Of a stretch of DNA of 64,000 nucleotides, positions 41,895-52,627 are shown piece by piece. Under the pieces are notes generated by a model. It ran no database searches. It was not told the DNA's origin and was given only the letters and a program-made list of their open reading frames with translations. Where the stretch lies: positions 1-64,000 of the forward strand of contig CAIKYB010000040.1 in assembly GCA_903831575.1 (NCBI GenBank), written 5' to 3'. The DNA comes from an uncultured Bacteroidota bacterium (lineage in GTDB: Bacteria > Bacteroidota > Bacteroidia > Chitinophagales > Chitinophagaceae). Position numbers and translations under genes: made by a program. Positions within the stretch are counted from its first letter, which is position 1. Every line of letters begins with the position of its first letter.

Positions 41895-43184
41895 ATTTAT
41901 TTTCTCTAAAAGCAAAAACTCTCCTGGCAATAATTTTACAACTAATGCTTGTTGAATAAATTGAACTACACCTGTGAAAGCATTAAAATAATATCCCGAA
42001 TTCTCTATATCTAGAGCATAATCTATATGAATATCATGTTGATCTAAATTTAAAAACAAAAAGAGATGTTCCTTATCATTTCCTCGCTTAAATGCCAAAA
42101 CTTTTTCATGAGTATCCATAAAATGAAGCGTATGATCGGCCTTGCCATACTTCCTTTGATGAGCTAACTTTTGATAAAAGGAAAATAATTCCATCTCATC
42201 CTTCCATTCAATTTCATCTTTATCAAAAAACAATAACCGCTTAGGATTAGGTAATTCCTGACCGCCATAAATTAAAGGAACAGCAAAAGGAAGTAAAAAG
42301 CTTAACACGGCAAATGCTTTTGAATAAACCCCATACTTTTCATACTCTGTTCCATTCCAGCTGTTTTCATCGTGATTAGAAGTGAAAAATAATTCCAACG
42401 AATTTGACGGCAAAGATTGTTGGTTTTGTTTTATAAAATCAATCAATACTGAAATAGAAGAATGCTGTTGCACAAATGCTGCGGATTTGTGCATCCATTT
42501 CCATCCATAAATAATATCGAAGGCTTCAAAATAATGACGGTCTTCTGTTTCGCCCAGCCAGATTAAATTGGATTTAATCTGGTCTAACTGCTCCCGGCAT
42601 TTGACCCAAAAATACAAAGGAGTTAAATGGGCCATATCGGCTCTAAATCCATCTATATCAAACTCCCTAACCCAATACAACATGGCATTTCTCATTGCAT
42701 CATGAGCTTCTATATTACTATGGTCTATTTGAATAACATCAGTCCAATCATAAGGAGAAAGAAAATTACCTTCTGTATCTTTTTCAAAATATTCAGGATT
42801 GGTTTCAGTCCATTTATTATCCCATGAGGCATGATTAGCAACCCAATCAATAATAATTTTCATGCCTAATGCATGTATATTATCCACTAATTTTTTAAAA
42901 TCATTTTTTGTCCCAAAATCTGCATTTAAATCAAAAAAATCCATACAAGAATACGGACTTCCTACCTCTCCTTTTCTATTTTTAATTCCAATAGGATGTA
43001 TAGGCATCAACCATATAATATCAACCCCCATAGACTTCAGTCTTGGCAAATGATACTGAAATGATTTGATATCACCATTACGAGAGTACTGCCTGAGGTT
43101 TACTTCATAAATAGTTGCCTTATTTAAATAATCAAAAACAATTTTACGATTACTCATGGTCTGATTTCTTTTCAATCTATACAA
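41874..43184 (-). CDS. Alpha-amylase family glycoside hydrolase (GH13)
   Basis: 436 residues. A (beta/alpha)8 GH13 domain with the conserved regions visible: DWVANH (region I), GFRADMAH with nucleophile Asp (region II), WLGETE with the acid Glu (region III) and FTSNHDEN with the transition-state Asp (region IV). A small beta domain ends the protein. No signal peptide is seen, so it likely acts on alpha-glucans such as glycogen or maltodextrin inside the cell. An in-frame ATG nine codons in (43157) is an equally good start. No other glycogen genes are adjacent. Confidence 0.92.
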   Translation of the reverse strand: MYRLKRNQTMSNRKIVFDYLNKATIYEVNLRQYSRNGDIKSFQYHLPRLKSMGVDIIWLMPIHPIGIKNRKGEVGSPYSCMDFFDLNADFGTKNDFKKLVDNIHALGMKIIIDWVANHASWDNKWTETNPEYFEKDTEGNFLSPYDWTDVIQIDHSNIEAHDAMRNAMLYWVREFDIDGFRADMAHLTPLYFWVKCREQLDQIKSNLIWLGETEDRHYFEAFDIIYGWKWMHKSAAFVQQHSSISVLIDFIKQNQQSLPSNSLELFFTSNHDENSWNGTEYEKYGVYSKAFAVLSFLLPFAVPLIYGGQELPNPKRLLFFDKDEIEWKDEMELFSFYQKLAHQRKYGKADHTLHFMDTHEKVLAFKRGNDKEHLFLFLNLDQHDIHIDYALDIENSGYYFNAFTGVVQFIQQALVVKLLPGEFLLLEKINKNSLND

Positions 43185-43246
43185 TATAGCTTATTCGTTT
43201 TTACAATACAAGATTGTATCTTACCTTTGACATGATTTAAATCAAA

Positions 43247-44485
43247 ATGAAGCAATTTACTATTCCATTTACATATAGAAGTTCCTTAATAAACGCCATT
43301 AAAGAGAAGCGAAGAAAAGAGGATAAGATGAAGAAAGACTTCACGCCTACACTACTTAATTTTGGCTCTTTGCAAATAATACTTGCGAGGCATTTTGGAT
43401 TTTGTTATGGCGTAGAAAATGCTATAGAAATTGCATTTAAAACTATTGATGAAAATCCTGATAAACGTATTTTTTTGCTTAGCGAAATGATTCATAACCC
43501 TGCTGTAAATAAAGATTTACAAAACAGAGGCATAGCATTTTTACAAGACACTTCAGGAAAAACCATTGTACCTTTTGAAACATTAAATAAAAATGATGTT
43601 GTCATTATTCCTGCATTTGGAACAACAATTGAAATTGAAACCAAATTACGAAACATTGGGATTGCCATTGAAAAATACAATACCACCTGCCCTTTTGTAG
43701 AAAAAGTATGGAATCGAAGTGAACAGATTGCTAAAAAGGGATACAGTGTTATTTTGCATGGAAAACCTACTCATGAAGAAACAAGGGCCACTTTTTCTCA
43801 TGCTGCATCAACTACACCAACACTTATCATTAATGATATGAAAGATGCTATCATATTGGCTTCATTCATTACTGGAGAATCTAATCTAGCTGATTTTTAT
43901 AGCACTTTTGAAGGCAAGCATTCTATTGGTTTTAACGTAGAAAAAGATTTAAATAGAATTGGAGTTGTCAATCAAACTACAATGTTGGCAAGTGATACAC
44001 AAGCCATTAGTGATTTTCTTAAAAAAGTGATAATTGAAAAATACCAGCTTTCAGAGCAAGAGACTCATGAGAGATTTGCAGACACTCGAGACACGCTTTG
44101 TTATGCAACAAATGACAACCAATCTGCTGTATATGGTTTGTTAGAGGAAGAAGCAGATATCGCTTTGGTCGTTGGAGGTTATAACAGCAGTAATACATCT
44201 CATTTGGTAGAATTATGCGAACAGAAATTACCTACCTATTTTATAGACAATGAAGCAAGAATTATTTCAAAAGAAGAAATAGATCATTTTGATTTTCACC
44301 ATAAAACTGAAATTAAAACAAGTTCATTTATTCCTAATAAAAATCCAGTTAAGATTTTAATGACAAGTGGGGCGAGTTGCCCTGATGCAATAGTTGAAAA
44401 TGTGATTAAAAAACTCACTTCCTACTTCATTACTACAGAAGAATATCAAAGAGTTGTCTCAACCATTATTAAAGAAGGCTTATAG
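43247..44485 (+). CDS. ispH: 4-Hydroxy-3-methylbut-2-enyl diphosphate reductase
   Basis: Last enzyme of the MEP isoprenoid pathway, using a 4Fe-4S cluster to make IPP and DMAPP. The three cluster Cys are at 53 (HFGFCYGVENAI), 148 (TTCPFVEKVWNR) and 378 (TSGASCPDAIVE), with the HGKPTHEET and NQTTM motifs between. At 412 residues it is the long form, as in cyanobacteria and plants, rather than the roughly 310-residue E. coli type. The extra length includes a basic N-terminal tail and an insertion before the last Cys. A second in-frame ATG lies at 43328. It converges with cmk and overlaps its stop by six bases. Confidence 0.95.
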   Translation: MKQFTIPFTYRSSLINAIKEKRRKEDKMKKDFTPTLLNFGSLQIILARHFGFCYGVENAIEIAFKTIDENPDKRIFLLSEMIHNPAVNKDLQNRGIAFLQDTSGKTIVPFETLNKNDVVIIPAFGTTIEIETKLRNIGIAIEKYNTTCPFVEKVWNRSEQIAKKGYSVILHGKPTHEETRATFSHAASTTPTLIINDMKDAIILASFITGESNLADFYSTFEGKHSIGFNVEKDLNRIGVVNQTTMLASDTQAISDFLKKVIIEKYQLSEQETHERFADTRDTLCYATNDNQSAVYGLLEEEADIALVVGGYNSSNTSHLVELCEQKLPTYFIDNEARIISKEEIDHFDFHHKTEIKTSSFIPNKNPVKILMTSGASCPDAIVENVIKKLTSYFITTEEYQRVVSTIIKEGL

Positions 44486-45154
44486 TTTTTTAGCCACCAA
44501 CTTCAATGCAAAATCTAATTGTTCTTCCATTGAAAGATTGGTGTTATCCAATAAAATAGCATCCTGAGCTTTGCGAAGTGGACTAACTTCTCTGTTAGAA
44601 TCAATATAATCTCTCATTTCAAGATTAGTTTTTACTTCTTCAACTGTTATGTTAGGATTTTTTTCATACATCTCTTTAAATCTCCTCTCAACTCTTACCA
44701 AGATATCTGCAGTCATAAATATTTTCAATTCAGCATCAGGAAAAACTGTTGTGCCAATATCTCTACCATCCATTACAATTCCTTTCTCAATACCCATGTT
44801 TTGTTGTTGCTCAACGGCAAATGCCCTTACAGCAGCAATCGTCGCTACTTCGCTAACTTTTTCAGCTACAACCAAATCTCTGATAAAATACTCTACATTC
44901 TCTTCATTCAAATGCATTTCAGATTGTAAAGACTTTGGATTATAAAAAAATTGAAGATTGATATGTCTCAATGCTTGTACTACATGATCCACATCTGTCC
45001 AATCTACATGATTTCTTAAAAAATACAAGGTTATTGCTCTGTACATTGCCCCACTATCTATATAGACATAGCCCAAGCATTTAGCTAACTGCTTAGCAAC
45101 AGTGCTTTTGCCACAAGAAGACCACCCATCAATGGTAATAATTATTTTTTTCAT
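44480..45154 (-). CDS. cmk: Cytidylate kinase
   Basis: 224 residues. Phosphorylates CMP/dCMP using ATP. The P-loop GWSSCGKS is at residues 10-17. YIDSGAMYRAITLYFL, the GIVMDGRDIGTTVFPDAELKIFMTA nucleotide-binding stretch and RDYIDSNREVSPLRKAQDAILLDNTNLS all match the family. Full length and intact. Confidence 0.96.
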   Translation of the reverse strand: MKKIIITIDGWSSCGKSTVAKQLAKCLGYVYIDSGAMYRAITLYFLRNHVDWTDVDHVVQALRHINLQFFYNPKSLQSEMHLNEENVEYFIRDLVVAEKVSEVATIAAVRAFAVEQQQNMGIEKGIVMDGRDIGTTVFPDAELKIFMTADILVRVERRFKEMYEKNPNITVEEVKTNLEMRDYIDSNREVSPLRKAQDAILLDNTNLSMEEQLDFALKLVAKKL

Positions 45155-45240
45155 ACTGAAGGATATACCAATTCGAGACGTAAAATAAATTAAAACTCGT
45201 TAACGGCATCATTTTTTTGAAGCAAAAAGGAAAGATATAA

Positions 45241-45269
45241 AAAACGCCCCGATTTTTTCGGAGCGTTTC
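45241..45269 (-). terminator. Intrinsic terminator of clpC
   Basis: On the minus strand, AAACGCTCCGA pairs with TCGGGGCGTTT (one G-U type pairing) around an A-rich loop, followed by TTTTATA. It lies just past the clpC stop codon. Confidence 0.85.
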
Positions 45270-45274
45270 TATTA

Positions 45275-47818
45275 TTACGATGTTGATTTCTTTTCCTTTT
45301 TCTTGGGTTCTCCCTTGATTTTAAAAACAATTCTACCGGCTTCTTTGTCTAATTCTGCAACCATAGTATCTCCCGCCTTTATAGTCATATTTAAAATCTC
45401 TTCCGCTAGTGGATCTTCAAGATATTTTTGAATCGCACGATGCAATGGACGAGCGCCAAATTGACTATCATAGCCCTTATCAGCAATAAAATCCTTGGCA
45501 TCTGCACCCAATTCCAATGAAAAGCCAAGGTTGATTAATCTTTTCATCACTCCTTTCATGAGGATATCGATGATATTGAAGATGTTTTCTTTAGTAAGCG
45601 AATTAAATATGACTACATCATCAATTCTATTTAAGAACTCGGGACTAAAAGTGCGTTTTAATGCTTTTTCAATGATTGCTTTATTGTTTTCATCCTGATT
45701 TTCTTGTCTTGATTGAGTAGCGAATCCAACGCCATCACCAAAATCTTTAAGTTGACGAACTCCGATGTTGGACGTCATGATAATCATGGTATTTTTAAAA
45801 TCAACTTTTCTGCCCAAGCCATCTGTAAGTTGTCCATCATCCAATACCTGTAGCAAAATATTATAAATATCAGGATGTGCTTTTTCTATTTCATCAAGTA
45901 GAATGACACTATATGGTTTTCTTCTAACCCTTTCAGTTAGTTGGCCACCTTCTTCATAACCTACATATCCCGGAGGAGCACCAATCAATCTGCTGACTGT
46001 AAATTTCTCCATATATTCAGTCATATCAATTCTAATAAGAGCGTCCTCGCTATCAAACATATGTTTAGCCAGTGAGCGAGCCAATTCTGTCTTACCAACA
46101 CCTGTTGGACCAAGGAAAATGAAAGTGCCTATAGGTTTTTTAGGATCTTTTAACCCGATTCTATTTCGTTGTATCGATTTTACCACTTTAGCAATAGCTT
46201 CTTCCTGACCAATTACGGCACCTTTCAGATCTTCAGCCATACGACGAAGCTTATCCGTTTCTGCTTGCACCATTCTTTTTACAGGAATACCAGTCATCAT
46301 AGAAACGACTTCAGCAATATCTTCTTCTTCAATCGGAAAGCGCTTATGTTTACTTTCTTCTTCCCATGCCTGCTTTGCTGTTTCCAAATCTTCCTGTAGT
46401 CTCTTTTCTGTATCTCTCAAAGAAGCTGCTTCTTCGAACTTCTGACTTTTTACCACTTTGTTTTTCTCCAGTTTGATATCTTCAATCTTACGTTCTAGTT
46501 CTAAAATATTTTCAGGAACATTTATATTCTTAATATGCTTTCTTGCTCCTACTTCATCTAAAACATCAATCGCTTTATCAGGAAGTAATTTATCTGTCAT
46601 GTAACGATCACTCATTTTCACACAAGCTTCAATAGCATCTTTACTATAGGTTACATTATGAAAATCTTCATACTTATTTTTAATGTTGGTTAAAATTTCT
46701 ATCGCTTCTTCTACAGAAGGTTGTTCAATAAGCACTTTTTGAAATCTTCTGTCCAATGCTCCATCTTTTTCAATATGCATTCTGTATTCATCAAGTGTTG
46801 AAGCGCCGATACATTGCAATTCGCCTCTAGCCAAGGCTGGCTTGAATATATTGGAAGCATCTAAAGAGCCGCTTGCTCCACCTGCTCCGACGATAGTATG
46901 AATTTCATCAATGAATAAAATCACATCTCTGTTTTTTTCCAATTCGTTCATGATAGCTTTCATTCGCTCTTCAAACTGACCACGATATTTTGTGCCAGCA
47001 ACTAATGCAGCCAAATCAAGACTTACTACTCTTTTATCAAATAAAACTCTAGATACTTTTCGCTGAATAATTCTAAGCGCAAGCCCTTCTACAATAGCTG
47101 TTTTACCCACACCTGGCTCACCAATTAAAATAGGATTATTTTTTTTACGTCTAGACAAAATTTGAGACACCCGTTCAATTTCATTTTCTCTTCCTACGAT
47201 TGGATCAAGAGAGCCATTCTCTGCTAAACGTGTAATATCTCTACCAAAATTATCCAGAACAGGTGTTTTACTTTTGGCGGTAGTACCTGCAGCACCTTTA
47301 GGAGATTTAGGTTGCTGTCCATATTGTTTTCTTTCCTCATCAAAATCATCTTCATCATTGTATTCCGCTTTGGGTGGATTACTGGCTACGAAACCTAATT
47401 CACTTTTAAAATTATCGTAATCAACATCAAATTGATTTAAAATTTGAGTAGCAATATTTTCTTTATTCTTAAGAATAGATAACATTAAATGCTCGCTTTC
47501 CACTTGAGGACATTTTAATGATTTTGCTTCTAAAACAGTAATCCTTATTACTTTTTCAGCTTGTTTCGTTAAGGGCAAAGAATTAATATTTGCGATATTC
47601 TTGCCACTCTTGTCTTTAACTGCTATCTCAATTTCCTTTCTGAGTTCATACAAATCAATATTCAGGATTTTAAGAATTTTAACTGCAGTATTCTCTTCGT
47701 CACGAATCAACCCCAAAACGAGATGCTCTGTGCCAATAAAATCGTTACCAAGCCTTAAAGCTTCCTCACGACTGTATGATATTATTTCTTTTACTTGGGT
47801 AGAGAAATTGTTGTCCAT
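45275..47818 (-). CDS. clpC: ATP-dependent Clp protease ATP-binding subunit ClpC
   Basis: 847 residues. N-terminal double Clp repeat domain ([23 protein letters not shown]; then [16 protein letters not shown]). First AAA+ module with GEPGVGKT near 232 and [13 protein letters not shown]-type coiled segment ([19 protein letters not shown]) separates it from the second AAA+ module with GPTGVGKT near 566 and [10 protein letters not shown]. The UVR segment and the short middle domain indicate ClpC rather than ClpB. It unfolds substrates for ClpP. The P-binding loop and C-terminal D2 small domain ([22 protein letters not shown]) are intact. Confidence 0.95.
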   Translation of the reverse strand: MDNNFSTQVKEIISYSREEALRLGNDFIGTEHLVLGLIRDEENTAVKILKILNIDLYELRKEIEIAVKDKSGKNIANINSLPLTKQAEKVIRITVLEAKSLKCPQVESEHLMLSILKNKENIATQILNQFDVDYDNFKSELGFVASNPPKAEYNDEDDFDEERKQYGQQPKSPKGAAGTTAKSKTPVLDNFGRDITRLAENGSLDPIVGRENEIERVSQILSRRKKNNPILIGEPGVGKTAIVEGLALRIIQRKVSRVLFDKRVVSLDLAALVAGTKYRGQFEERMKAIMNELEKNRDVILFIDEIHTIVGAGGASGSLDASNIFKPALARGELQCIGASTLDEYRMHIEKDGALDRRFQKVLIEQPSVEEAIEILTNIKNKYEDFHNVTYSKDAIEACVKMSDRYMTDKLLPDKAIDVLDEVGARKHIKNINVPENILELERKIEDIKLEKNKVVKSQKFEEAASLRDTEKRLQEDLETAKQAWEEESKHKRFPIEEEDIAEVVSMMTGIPVKRMVQAETDKLRRMAEDLKGAVIGQEEAIAKVVKSIQRNRIGLKDPKKPIGTFIFLGPTGVGKTELARSLAKHMFDSEDALIRIDMTEYMEKFTVSRLIGAPPGYVGYEEGGQLTERVRRKPYSVILLDEIEKAHPDIYNILLQVLDDGQLTDGLGRKVDFKNTMIIMTSNIGVRQLKDFGDGVGFATQSRQENQDENNKAIIEKALKRTFSPEFLNRIDDVVIFNSLTKENIFNIIDILMKGVMKRLINLGFSLELGADAKDFIADKGYDSQFGARPLHRAIQKYLEDPLAEEILNMTIKAGDTMVAELDKEAGRIVFKIKGEPKKKEKKSTS

Positions 47819-48054
47819 GGCCTTGAATTTAAATTGTTACAATGATAACGATTATTTGTATCGTTTTAGTTTACGGAATAGGTAAATGTTGATATGTTGA
47901 AAAGTTACGATTTTTTGAAAGGAGTTAGCTAATGAAAATCATTTAAAGAAAATTAAAAACTGACTAGAGTTATTTTTTAATTAAATAATCTCATTTCACT
48001 CGTATTCATTTAAAATTTATTTATTTTACAACATTATCAAATTAGATTTACAAG

Positions 48055-48447
48055 ATGAATGTCAAAATCGATACCAAAGAAAAATTTACTGTAATTACGC
48101 CAAGTGATAAGGAAATCTCTGCTAATATGTCAGAAGATTTGGAAGTCCTAATGGATTCATACCTCAAAAAAGAGATCCCACATATCATATTAAATCTCGG
48201 ATTTGTAGCTATCATTGAGCAAAGTGTTTTAGCTATGATTGTTGAAATGCAACAAAAGTTTTACAATGACAACTATTCCTTTGTTATTTGTGGATTGAAT
48301 AAAGTCATTTTAAATGCCTTAGAAGAAACAGATTTAATTGATGCTATGAATATAACACCAACTGAAAGTGAAGCCTGGGACATTCTTCAAATGGAAGAAA
48401 TAGAAAGAGAACTATTTAATAATTTTGATACCAACTCATCACAATAA
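48055..48447 (+). CDS. STAS-domain protein (anti-sigma antagonist-like)
   Basis: 130 residues: a STAS fold (KFTVITPSDKEIS..., HIILNLGFVAIIEQSVLAMIVEMQQKFY, FVICGLNKVILNALEETDLIDAM, then an acidic tail). Such proteins bind and release anti-sigma factors or other partners, controlled by phosphorylation of a Ser in the centre; the Ser in IEQSVL is the candidate here. It ends 12 bases before rnz and is probably co-transcribed. No anti-sigma kinase lies nearby. Confidence 0.85.
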   Translation: MNVKIDTKEKFTVITPSDKEISANMSEDLEVLMDSYLKKEIPHIILNLGFVAIIEQSVLAMIVEMQQKFYNDNYSFVICGLNKVILNALEETDLIDAMNITPTESEAWDILQMEEIERELFNNFDTNSSQ

Positions 48448-48459
48448 AATTACGAAGTC

Positions 48460-49362
48460 TTGATTGCGATCACCATACTTGGAAACAATTCAGCTATCCC
48501 TGCCTTTGGAAGAAATCCGACTTCTCAATATCTTCAAACAACAGAAAGTAGTTTTTTAATTGATTGTGGAGAAGGTACACAAATACAATTATCCAAATAC
48601 AAATTAAAACCGAGTAAAATTTCGCATATCTTAATTTCACATCTTCATGGTGATCATTATTTTGGGCTCATTGGATTATTAACCAGCATGAGTTTACTCA
48701 ACAGAAAGCAGGATCTACACCTTTATGGGCCATCAGCATTAAAAGATATTATTGACTTACAATTAAAAGTAGCAGATACGACATTGAATTACACACTTCA
48801 TTTTCATTCTTTAAAAGAAGAAGGAGTAATTGCCCAAACAAAAAAAATAGAAATCTCCTGTTTTAAAGTACAGCACAGAATTGAGTGCTGGGGTTTTTTA
48901 TTTAAAGAAATAAAGAACCCAAGAAGTATAGATATTGAATTAGCGAAATCATTTGAAATCCCAGCTTCCTATTTTGAACAATTGCAAAAAGGAGAAGATT
49001 ATCATACAAAAAAAGGGACAATTATTTCAAATGAAGCCGTTACTATTGCTGCAAACACCCCCAAGACCTATGCTTATTGTGCGGATACCATCTTTGATAT
49101 TTCACTGATTGAAAAATTAAAAGGAGTGGATTTGCTTTATCATGAAAGTACCTATCTAAAAGATCTTGAAGAAAGGGCGGCCGCCAGATATCACAGTACC
49201 ACCCATCAAGCTGCGACTATCGCTAAAATGGCAGGAGTAAAAAAATTAATGATTGGGCATTTTTCTTCGAAATACGAATCAATTGACCCCTTTTTAAATG
49301 AAGCGAAAGAAGTTTTCAATGAGACCGTATTGGCCATAGAAGGAACCTGTTATAAAATTTAA
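48460..49362 (+). CDS. rnz: Ribonuclease Z (tRNA 3' endonuclease)
   Basis: 300 residues, metallo-beta-lactamase fold. Processes the 3' end of pre-tRNAs. The zinc motif HLHGDH is at residues 61-66, with CADT, YHESTY, YHSTTHQAA and GHFSSKY downstream as expected. The start is a TTG at 48460; it gives MIAITILGNNSAIPAFGRNPT, which is the standard family beginning, and no ATG fits. This is relevant here because the nearby fMet tRNA lacks an encoded CCA, the type of substrate RNase Z cuts. Confidence 0.95.
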   Translation: MIAITILGNNSAIPAFGRNPTSQYLQTTESSFLIDCGEGTQIQLSKYKLKPSKISHILISHLHGDHYFGLIGLLTSMSLLNRKQDLHLYGPSALKDIIDLQLKVADTTLNYTLHFHSLKEEGVIAQTKKIEISCFKVQHRIECWGFLFKEIKNPRSIDIELAKSFEIPASYFEQLQKGEDYHTKKGTIISNEAVTIAANTPKTYAYCADTIFDISLIEKLKGVDLLYHESTYLKDLEERAAARYHSTTHQAATIAKMAGVKKLMIGHFSSKYESIDPFLNEAKEVFNETVLAIEGTCYKI

Positions 49363-49378
49363 TAGTGTACAACTGACT

Positions 49379-50254
49379 TTAAAGCGCAAGGTATTTTTTT
49401 ACTTTATCATGAAGTCCTGCGCTTAATGTTACCAATGGCAACCTTAATTCATTTTCTATAAATTTCATTTCAGCTAAAAAAGCTTTCACTCCTGCAGGAT
49501 TATTTTCTTCAAACATCAGCTGAAACGCAGGGATTAATTTGTCATTTAAGATTTTTGCATTTTTGAAATCATGCTGAAGACAATAATGCACCATTGAAGA
49601 AAAATCTTTCGGGAAGGCATTTGCAGCTACACTTATAACACCATCCATTCCGCAAGCGATTTGAGGAAGCGCCAATGAATCATCTCCACTAACCACCCAG
49701 AAGTCTTTCGGTTTATTTTTTAAAATTTCCATGCATTGTGCCATATCGCCACTTGCTTCTTTGATTCCAATTATATTAGCTACATCTTCCGCTAATCTTA
49801 TGGTTGTAGCTGCTGAAATATTTCTTCCAGTTCTACCCGGAACATTATATAATATTATAGGCTTGGGGGAATGTTGAGCAATCGCTTTATAATGCTCATA
49901 AATTCCTTCTTGTGATGGTTTATTATATGAAGGACTTGCACTTAAAATAGCTAATGCTCCCTCTAATGGAAAAGTTTTAATGTCTTCGATTACACCTGAA
50001 GTATCATTTCCTCCTATACCAACAATTATGGGTACACGACTATTTACCTTTTCATAAGTAAAATGAATAATGGCTACTTTTTCTTCTCTTGTTAATACGG
50101 GTGTTTCTCCGGTTGTGCCAAGCGTAACAATATACTTAACGCCACCATCAATAATAAAATCTATAAGTTTCCCTAACGCAGGGAAATCTACATCTTTATT
50201 TTTATTGAATGGAGTGATAATTGCAACTCCTGCACCTTTCAATTCAATCATCAA
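49379..50254 (-). CDS. dapA: 4-Hydroxy-tetrahydrodipicolinate synthase
   Basis: 291 residues, TIM-barrel aldolase class I. Condenses aspartate semialdehyde with pyruvate, the first step to lysine and meso-diaminopimelate. Signatures: GAGVAIITPFN, LGTTGETPVL, ILYNVPGRTGRN with the catalytic Tyr, and IIGIKEASGD with the Schiff-base Lys. It shares aspartate semialdehyde with the thr operon a little to the right. Two ATG codons begin the frame; either may be used. It converges with rnz. Confidence 0.96.
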   Translation of the reverse strand: MMIELKGAGVAIITPFNKNKDVDFPALGKLIDFIIDGGVKYIVTLGTTGETPVLTREEKVAIIHFTYEKVNSRVPIIVGIGGNDTSGVIEDIKTFPLEGALAILSASPSYNKPSQEGIYEHYKAIAQHSPKPIILYNVPGRTGRNISAATTIRLAEDVANIIGIKEASGDMAQCMEILKNKPKDFWVVSGDDSLALPQIACGMDGVISVAANAFPKDFSSMVHYCLQHDFKNAKILNDKLIPAFQLMFEENNPAGVKAFLAEMKFIENELRLPLVTLSAGLHDKVKKYLAL

Positions 50255-50315
50255 TTTTTTTTTGTGAAGTTAAATCAAAAGAATTATAATTTAAATAACA
50301 AATAAAAAGAAGGCC

Positions 50316-51062
50316 TTAAAAAGAAGCTGAATATTTGTCGGGGAAAGAGGTTTTAGCAAAATAGTTTTTGTCTTTGGCAAAGATGAACAATAACGTCCCG
50401 TTTTTAATCTTATCAATTATAGGTTTTGTTAATTCACTAGGCAGAGCTGGACAACCCCAACTCCTTCCCAAGTATCCTGCAGTTTTGACAAAATGATTTG
50501 ACACATAACTTGCTCCATGGATAACGATTGATCTTTCAAAAGCATTATCATTGATCCCTTTTTCTAACCCATATAATTGAAGAGAATATCCATTTTTACC
50601 GTTATAAGTTTTCCCTGTTTGAAAAAAACCCAAGCTGCTTTGTAAACTTGATGGAGTATTTGAAAAATTATTTGCGAAAAGGAGTCCAGAGTTTCGGCCA
50701 TGTGCGACATAGGTGTGAAACAATAACTTTCCAGTTTCTACATCCAATATATACAGGCGTTTTTGAGAAGATAACTTTGTAAAATCTATGATCGACAAAA
50801 TAGAAGTATTCGTTGTTGATTTTAAATGAACAATTTGTTCGTAGCCATTTATGGCTTGATCGAAAGCTTCCTTAGATAGGCCAAGGCTATCTAATTTTAA
50901 AAGTAGGTAAAAAGAGTTTATGGAGCTCTTGGGTAAAATTACGGTTGACTTATTTGGGGTCATGTAAAAATGAGTTTTACCGAAACCAAAAGGCAGATAA
51001 AGCAAAAAGATGAGAAAAAAAACAAGCGCTGGCAGTTTCTTTTTAAGGAATAGATTTTTCAT
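50316..51062 (-). CDS. L,D-transpeptidase-like murein enzyme
   Basis: 248 residues. An N-terminal signal or anchor segment (about 7-29) is followed by a catalytic domain of the YkuD-related L,D-transpeptidase type. Visible: YVAHGRNSGLLFAN, SSLGFFQTGKTY, IVIHGASYVS and GRSWGCPALP with the catalytic Cys near 202. It would cross-link or modify peptidoglycan outside the inner membrane. It sits between dapA and thrC on the same strand but is separated from both by gaps (about 60 and 175 bases), so joint transcription is uncertain. Confidence 0.88.
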   Translation of the reverse strand: MKNLFLKKKLPALVFFLIFLLYLPFGFGKTHFYMTPNKSTVILPKSSINSFYLLLKLDSLGLSKEAFDQAINGYEQIVHLKSTTNTSILSIIDFTKLSSQKRLYILDVETGKLLFHTYVAHGRNSGLLFANNFSNTPSSLQSSLGFFQTGKTYNGKNGYSLQLYGLEKGINDNAFERSIVIHGASYVSNHFVKTAGYLGRSWGCPALPSELTKPIIDKIKNGTLLFIFAKDKNYFAKTSFPDKYSASF

Positions 51063-51237
51063 AGTTGATATTGGATTAATGCTGCGACGAAATTAAAAAC
51101 AAAAATCTCCTTATCAGCGTTAGTTCTGTTAATATTTATCAAATGAATTTGTAAAATTATGGCAACACAGCTATAAGATTTGACTCTTACTAGCCGAGCA
51201 CGAAACTTTAGGCCAAAAATCTAACTATACCTAGAGC

Positions 51238-52536
51238 TTAAAGACTCAACAGGTAATCTTTCAATTGTGCAAAATCCGCATCCATTGATGTGGCAATTTT
51301 TGGTTTGTTTACTATATCGGCTACTACTGGCGGCAAGGGGATTTCTTTTTTTATTATAGGTTCCACCACATCATAGAACTTAACAGGGTGAGCAGTTTCA
51401 GCAAAAAAACCCTGAAGATGCTGATACTTTTGCAAATATTGATTCAACGCGATATAACCTACAGCGCCATGAGGATCCATGAGATAATCGTGATTTTTTT
51501 CTACCGTTTCAATTGCATTTCTGGTGGAGTCATCATCAATACTTACAGCAGTTAAGACTTCTCTTAATTTATAAATATCATGATCAAACATTTCTACTAT
51601 TCTGATGAAATTACTAGGGTCCCCAACATCCATAGCATTTGAAATCGTAGCCACTGATTGTTGAGCATGGTATTGATTAGACTTCATGAATTTTGGAACC
51701 ACATCATTGGCATTACATGCAGCAATAAAATGGCGAATAGGCAACCCCGTTTTCATCGCTAATAAGCCTGCGCAAATATTTCCAAAGTTTCCACTTGGTA
51801 CGCTGATTACCGGAGGATTTTTTTTATCATGCCATTGTTTATAGGCTAAGAAATAATAGAATTGCTGTGGCAACCACCTTGCAACATTTATTGAATTAGC
51901 AGAAGTTAAAAAAAGTGAAGAGCAAAGTTGTTCATCGGCGAATGCTTGTTTGACCATTTTTTGACAATCATCAAATGTTCCATTGACTTCAATCGCATTG
52001 ATATTTTTACCAAGTGTAGTCAATTGTTTTTCCTGAACGCTACTTACTTTTCCTGATGGATATAATATAACTACCTGCACGCCTTCTACTCCATAAAATC
52101 CATCTGCTACAGCACCGCCTGTATCACCGGATGTGGCAACTAAGACGGTTACTTTTTTGTTGTTATCTTTTACAAAATAGCCCAAACATCTGCTCATAAA
52201 TCTAGCGCCAATATCTTTAAAGGCAAGTGTATTTCCATGAAACATTTCTAATGCATAAACATTAGGACTAACCGAAACAAGTGGAATATTAAAATTTATA
52301 GTTTGAGAAACAATATCAAAAAGTATCTGTTCAGGAATAGCCTCTCCTACATAAGGCCTGATTACTTGGAAAGCAATCTCTTCATTGGAAATGCTTTCAA
52401 TATTATCAATCAAAGATTTGTCTAATAGGGGCAAACGCTCAGGAAAGTACAATCCCTTATCAGGCGCCTGGCCTTTAATAGTGGCTTGTTTGAAATCTAC
52501 ATGAGGAGCTTTTTTATTTAGGCTATAATAGTTCAT
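51238..52536 (-). CDS. thrC: Threonine synthase
   Basis: 432 residues, PLP-dependent. Converts phosphohomoserine to threonine. The PLP Lys lies in GNTLAFKDIGARF near residue 105. SGDTGGAVADGF, TSANSINVARWLPQ and PSGNFGNICAGL (phosphate-binding) match the family. N-terminus YYSLNKKAPHVDFKQATIKGQAPDKGLYFPE is typical. Last gene of thrABC. Confidence 0.96.
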   Translation of the reverse strand: MNYYSLNKKAPHVDFKQATIKGQAPDKGLYFPERLPLLDKSLIDNIESISNEEIAFQVIRPYVGEAIPEQILFDIVSQTINFNIPLVSVSPNVYALEMFHGNTLAFKDIGARFMSRCLGYFVKDNNKKVTVLVATSGDTGGAVADGFYGVEGVQVVILYPSGKVSSVQEKQLTTLGKNINAIEVNGTFDDCQKMVKQAFADEQLCSSLFLTSANSINVARWLPQQFYYFLAYKQWHDKKNPPVISVPSGNFGNICAGLLAMKTGLPIRHFIAACNANDVVPKFMKSNQYHAQQSVATISNAMDVGDPSNFIRIVEMFDHDIYKLREVLTAVSIDDDSTRNAIETVEKNHDYLMDPHGAVGYIALNQYLQKYQHLQGFFAETAHPVKFYDVVEPIIKKEIPLPPVVADIVNKPKIATSMDADFAQLKDYLLSL

Positions 52537-52627
52537 CTGTATTTTTTATGTTGCGTTTTTCCTGTAAGTTGCTGCATTTTATTCCTGTTCGAAATGAGAT
52601 GGCACTTACAGAAATTTTATTACTAAT